In this document: positions 59,587-64,000 of the stretch, one piece after another
Position numbering within the stretch: the first letter of the stretch is position 1
Layout of the letters: every line of letters starts with the position of its first letter
Made by a program: the position numbers and the translations under genes
The notes under the pieces: generated by a model
What the model was told of the DNA's origin: nothing
The model's input: the letters and a program-made list of their open reading frames with translations, nothing else
Database searches by the model: none
Origin: Takakia lepidozioides
Taxonomy: Eukaryota; Streptophyta; Takakiopsida; Takakiales; Takakiaceae
Direction: 5' to 3'
Assembly: GCA_030704615.1 (NCBI GenBank)
Contig: CM060734.1
Location: 55,012,042-55,076,041, forward strand
Length of the DNA: 64,000 nt

Positions 59587-61995
59587 GGTACCACATGTAG
59601 AATATGAAGCAACTGCAGCACCTGTGGCGGATGAGGTGGTTCAGGAAGAAAATCTGGTGGGGCAATGGCCTGAATGGTTCATGAGGCATCACACTGTTGA
59701 GGATCAGGGAGAACAGCAGCAAACTCACCATGATGACCCTCAGCAGGCCATGCTTATGAGTTCCATAAGCATGAAACTTAATTTGTTGGGCACTTATGTG
59801 AAATCCCATGTTCCATCTACCCAATTGGCAGCTTTGAGGGAGGAACTCAGGAAGGAGTTTGATGCTCGACTTGCCATTGAGTGTGCAAACAAGGTCGATG
59901 AGGAGGTCACTCTCAAGTTACAGCAAGAGTTAGAGGATACAACAACTGCTTTGCAGTTGGCCAAGGAACATTTGATTGAAGCAGGCCTCGCGCAGGACCA
60001 GTTGCACAAAGCACATAAACATACAGCTATACCAAATGCAGGTGAAACATGAGAGCAAGTTGCAAGAAGTGAATGCACTACATACGGAGTTGCAAACAGT
60101 ACATGGGAGGATGGCCATACAATGTGCTACACTCACAACTACGCTTGAGCAAACTACATTAGAAGTTAACAGCCAAGCGGAAAGATGTATAAAGGCACAG
60201 GCAGATAATGTCGAGCAGACGAAACTCATTATTGATATGAAGAATACAATCTGTCGCAATGAGAACACTTTCAAGCAATACAGGCAGGTTGAAGCTGACC
60301 AAGAGAGGTACATCCTGGAATTGCAACAAACGGTCATGGTAAATAGCAATGAACTCTCTGTGGCTAACAAGGCTTGGAAGGAAGCCAATAATTTGGCTGC
60401 TGCCTATGCGAGTTTGGTTGAACCTCATGCGAAGCGCATGGAGGCTTTACAACAGCAGATAGATGTGTACAGGCTCACAGAGGAGCAGACTCTCAGGGGT
60501 GCCACACGCAACTTGGTGGATAACCACCTTATGCAGGTCTGGTTAGCACAAGGGCCGGTGAAAGGTAAGGCACCGTGGGAGCTCATCCAGGGCGAGATGA
60601 ATGAGCTCAGACTACAGGTGCAGAACATTGCCACAACTACTATAGACAATGTCTATAGTAGGATAGCGGAGCTACAGGAGGATGTAGATGGCCTGCAGAC
60701 TCAGGTGGATGACCTGAGTTCAAATATTGACAAGAGAGTCTTTGTACCTGAGGAGCAGCTGATGGCTACTTATTTACAGGCCAGAACTCTAATTTTTCAG
60801 TCTTCTTTGCAAGGGGTGCATGAGATGCCAGTGGTAGAAGGGCCAGTGCTACCAATACCACAACAAGTGACTGTGCAGGTAGCTGACCCTGTTGTTACTA
60901 CAGCCACACCACAACCTCCACAGCCTGAGGTATGGGGGGATGCTGCTTTTAACCCACCTAAGACTCCTGCTGCACGGGAGTACAGTCGGGCTATGATTAT
61001 GCCCTTCAACCAAATTCCCATTGTGTTGGATTTGGCTTGGAAGGAATTTAGTCCTTCACAATCGTTGGCACATTACTACTAGATCATGCGCATTTGGCTG
61101 CCAGTGGCAACTAGGACTAAGGTTCTTCCGAACAATCGACCCATTGAGGATCATCACTTTGCGAGGTACTGGCATGAGGCAAGTACCATGTTGAAGGAAT
61201 TAATTGCCTTCCAAGTTGTACATGGGTACATTTATACCAAGACCAAGGAGGTAGCAAGTATTGTCATGGGCTGCGGGTTATACTATGCTACTTGTTTTCT
61301 GGCACGTTATCACATTGAGCAGCAGAAGATGCAATCGCGATTTCTGAGTTATTCTAGTGGGGATCATTGGGTCTTACCTTCAGTGTCACCTCATATGTAC
61401 CTATATGAAGCAAAAGTTCTGATGGAAAATGATTCTCAAATTCATTCATGATTTCATTCGGTCTGGAACAATTTGTCAACACAGAAATTCGGGCCTGATG
61501 ATATTTTCCTTAAGGGACATGAGGCATGGAAATACTTGCACTATTCTCAAGTCATTAGCACACCACTCATCTGTACAGACAAGGAGTTCAGGGTCTTCAC
61601 CAATTTTGCAATTCAACGCTTACAACAAGTTTTACAAATTAAACTTCCAGACATGGTGGGACCACATTGTATGCCCCAGAGGATTCCAGTTAGAGTTCGA
61701 CCGTTAAAACACCTCAGGGGGGAAGACGATTCTGATACTACTGTTTCTTCAGCGGACTCTTTTGACATGGCAGATGACTATGCAATTCAGATGGCAGAGA
61801 AGAAGCGACGGGGGTCTCCTATGCCTGAGAGATTACCTCGATATCAGCCAAAGGAGGGACTGACATTTTCCAGGTAGTGCTCAATCATCTCCGTCAACCA
61901 GTGACAGGGCACGGGCTCGCACACGGAGTCCTTCACGAGACTCTCAACGTCAGAAGGGTGCTCGCTCACAAAGGTTTGCTAATCCCAAACAGTAA
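59587..61995 (+). pseudogene. ORF3 of element B, C-terminal two thirds
   Basis: It matches element A's ORF3 from about 43470 onward and is better preserved: one frame is open for 368 codons (59976-61082). That frame holds an extended coiled coil with heptad-like Leu/Glu patterns, EEQLMATYLQARTLIFQSS, a Pro-rich segment and PFNQIPIVLDLAWKEFSPSQ. After a TAG at 61081-61083 come VLPNNRPIEDHHFARYWHEA and GCGLYYATCFLARYHIEQQK, then an acidic LKHLRGEDDSDTTVSSADSF segment and an Arg/Ser-rich basic tail ending at TAA 61993-61995. The function is unknown. The conserved tail in two copies argues that it is a real coding region. Confidence 0.65.
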
Positions 61996-62013
61996 ACCGT
62001 GAGGACACGGCTT

Positions 62014-62034
62014 TTTGAGAGGGGGAGGGGTAAA
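62014..62034 (+). promoter_or_regulatory. Polypurine tract of element B
   Basis: GAGAGGGGGAGGGG followed by TAAA ends at the LTR start TGTTAGAGG, as in element A. Confidence 0.75.
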
Positions 62035-63019
62035 TGTTAGAGGGCTGCTTGGGACTTAGACGCTTTTACGGGATCTGTGGGGTACCCTTAATTTTTACAC
62101 AAATTGAGACCAACAGGAGCCTTAGGGGTGACAGCAACAGGCTTTAGGGGGAGAGATACACAGTCTGACACAGCCCGTCACAGTCCGACACAGCCGACAC
62201 AGCCGACATAGTTGTCACAGTCCGACACAGCCAACACAACCGACACAGTCAGACACAGCAGTCACAGTCAACACAGCCGCCACAGCTTCGCATAGCCCGA
62301 CACAGCTCGACACAGCCCGACACAGCCAGTCACAGCCCGCCACAGCCTGATACAGCCAGTCACAGCTCGGCACAGCTGGGGGACAGTTATCATTGGTAGG
62401 GAACGACTGTGCGGGAACGACATCTGAAAAAGGAACGTATACTACAGGGATGATGGTTAGTTAGGAAATCGGTTAGAACAGCTTGTAGGTAGATAAAGCC
62501 AAGAGCGGGGACGTCTGGGGGATGACTTCTTGGGGGGGACTTCTGGCATCGCGGCTTGGAAATGAAGAGGAGAGCGCATCTCTGAGTGGAAAGATGGAGA
62601 GCACGGAGTAGGAGGAGAGACGATCTGTTGATACTTGATGAATGCAAGCTGTAGAATTGTAATGTAGAGTAGATTAGAGATACCATGGCTTCAGCCTGAT
62701 ACTTGATAGATATTAATCTGATACATACTTCATACTCACACTGTATAGAGAGACCTGAGTGAAGCTATGGAATGAATGGATGAGTGGATGGAACCTGATA
62801 GATTGCTGAAGCAATCTGATACTTAATTGCAGACAGTAAGGTAACTCGCTAACATGAATGCGGGAAGGAGTACAAATGGGAAACACCCCCATGATACACT
62901 AGCTGTAGGTCATGACTGATTGTTCTGAGCGGGCTGAGTGCTTAGACATTTCCAACTCTTCTATATTGGAGTTCCCACCTCGGATAGCGAAGGGATGGGT
63001 GAGTAAAAGCCGCTTGACA
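62035..63019 (+). repeat. Complete LTR between B and C
   Basis: 985 bp from TGTTAGAGGGCTGC to CGCTTGACA, the only uninterrupted LTR of this family here. It contains a CACAGCC-type block at 62158-62375. The sequence directly after it is not a primer-binding site but the leader of ORF3. Confidence 0.85.
62158..62375 (+). repeat. CACAGCC short repeat block inside the B/C LTR
   Basis: Tandem units built on CACAGCC separated by CGA, CGT, AGT or AAC. The unit order differs from the block at 45605-45800, though the flanking LTR is highly similar. Confidence 0.8.
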
Positions 63020-63390
63020 GGGTGTCATCAAGAAAGAAGACAAAATTGGCCGTCAAAGTACCTACCCGGCACGTTAACCAAAATTTATTGTGGGCCCATT
63101 AATGCATACAGGAAAAGGGTAACGGAACCCTTTGCAAGTACAGAAAAGCGAAATCCTTGTCACATAGGCTATCCTAATGGACAGTCCAGGGGGAAAATCC
63201 ACGGAAGGGAATTAAATTACAAAATCAATCACAGAGCCAACAGCCAATCATAAGCCAGAATTACCTGCAGAGGGTATTTTCCAAGAAGCAAGATCAAGAA
63301 TTTAGAGGGATTCTGAGCGCAAGAGTCGGCGTCGTTCCAAGTAACGGGCGTCTCGACGGGAGAGACAATCAAAGCTATAGCTTTGAAGCT
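63020..63390 (+). other. Leader of unit C
   Basis: It is homologous to 41790-42106 of element A, which in A lies downstream of integrase. Here it lies directly after an LTR, with gag and pol absent. Confidence 0.7.
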
Positions 63391-64000
63391 ATGGCGGAAA
63401 TAACAGACTACACACTCACATTACTACTTACGCAATGGCACAAGGACGGACGAACAGAGAGTACCTTTTCTCTAAATCAATACTTGCAAGCCCCACAGGC
63501 TTACAAGCACTTACCCATTTCATTCTGCGCCAACCATACTTTTATGCTTTGTGCCCCGCAAGCGTTTTTTCAGTTGTTGCAACCAAAACCTATCTGTTTG
63601 TCCAGAATGAAGAGAGTGAGAGGAATGGAAGATATCAGGGTGAAAAGCACCACAATCTTACAGAAGCAAACGATCGCTGCACCACAGGCGGTGCAGCTAC
63701 TAAAGGAGCTGCGATTGGAGGGATTGTTACGCAAGGACCGGTCCTTGCATCATCGGCAGTTCATGATACAATTTCTTCAGAACTTTGAGCCTCGGATGGG
63801 AGTTACTCAGGTGAGGGGAGTAGATATAGAAATTACTCCCCAGTACCTGCAACGATTGTTTGATTTGCCATCAGGACATGTCGATGTGGATGAGCACAGG
63901 GCAAGATTGCAGATAGGGAATTTGTTCCAAGAAACAAGGTTTTGCTTGTACCAAAGTTGAGTACCCAGGGCTTAGGGAAGTTGGCCAAATCTTGAACGTT
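63391..64000 (+). CDS. ORF3 of unit C, N-terminal part (cut by window end)
   Basis: It opens with ATG (MAEITDYTLTLLLTQWHKD), aligning with element A's ORF3 start at 42107, and stays open for 189 codons to 63960. It includes the better-preserved segment FLQNFEPRMGVTQVRGVDIE followed by ITPQYLQRLFDLPSG. A one-base shift near 63950 then breaks the frame before the match with A resumes. The VRG..I..(S/T)P...L..LF.LP pattern is reminiscent of the putative plant transposon domain in Athila-type proteins, but this is only a visual resemblance. Whether pol exists downstream cannot be seen. Confidence 0.65.

Noticed and set aside
62158-62375. Spaced CACAGCC units considered as a CRISPR-like array
   Set aside because: Units are 7 bp with 2-4 bp spacers, sit inside an LTR of a eukaryotic element, and there are no cas genes. 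It is a minisatellite.

Overview
The window looks like nuclear DNA of a streptophyte, meaning a land plant or charophyte-grade green alga. It carries spliced genes with GT-AG introns, a plastid starch synthase IV, a PLATZ zinc-finger exon, an S-domain lectin receptor kinase, LHCB4 and BURP sequences, and plant-type LINE and Ty3/gypsy elements. Species is not resolvable by eye. A cytosine-methyltransferase-bearing gypsy element is a feature I know from charophyte algae, so a Chara- or Klebsormidium-like source, or a repeat-rich seed-free plant, fits best (inference). A run of exactly 500 N (20693-21192) marks an assembly gap.

Layout. 1-700: last exon of a strictosidine-synthase-like gene (+). 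2.7-14.3 kb: a multi-exon starch synthase IV gene (+), with N-terminal coiled coils followed by GT5/GT1 catalytic exons. 14.3-20.3 kb: non-coding, with a GC-rich island carrying G-box/CRE-like palindromes. 20.4-20.6 kb: one PLATZ exon (+) ending just before the gap. 21.2-21.3 kb: a LINE zinc-finger remnant (-). 22.5-25.3 kb: a decayed G-type lectin S-receptor-like kinase (-). 27.4-34.35 kb: a damaged LINE (+) split by an AT-rich insert.

34.35-64.0 kb is a composite of LTR retrotransposons. Plus-strand gypsy internal regions A, B and C lie head to tail with a single LTR between each pair, so it is a tandem LTR-sharing array. A has gag, protease, RT, RNase H and integrase plus a long extra ORF ('ORF3') of unknown function. 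B lost part of gag and everything from mid-RT to mid-ORF3. C, cut by the window end, starts with ORF3 directly behind an LTR. The A/B LTR is split by a minus-strand gypsy element (46.2-57.5 kb).

That nested element is the most interesting object. Its gene order is gag (two zinc knuckles), aspartic protease, a DNMT3-like cytosine-5 DNA methyltransferase, RT, RNase H, integrase and a C-terminal PHD finger. Between its upstream LTR and gag lie two consecutive mRNA-derived host segments, LHCB4 and part of a BURP gene. Each is intronless, in element orientation and ends in a poly(A) tract, as expected if the element's reverse transcriptase switched onto host mRNAs. This copy has frameshifts and stops, so it is a molecular fossil or a poorly polished assembly of a recent element.

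All calls come from reading the sequence and its translations. No database search was run.
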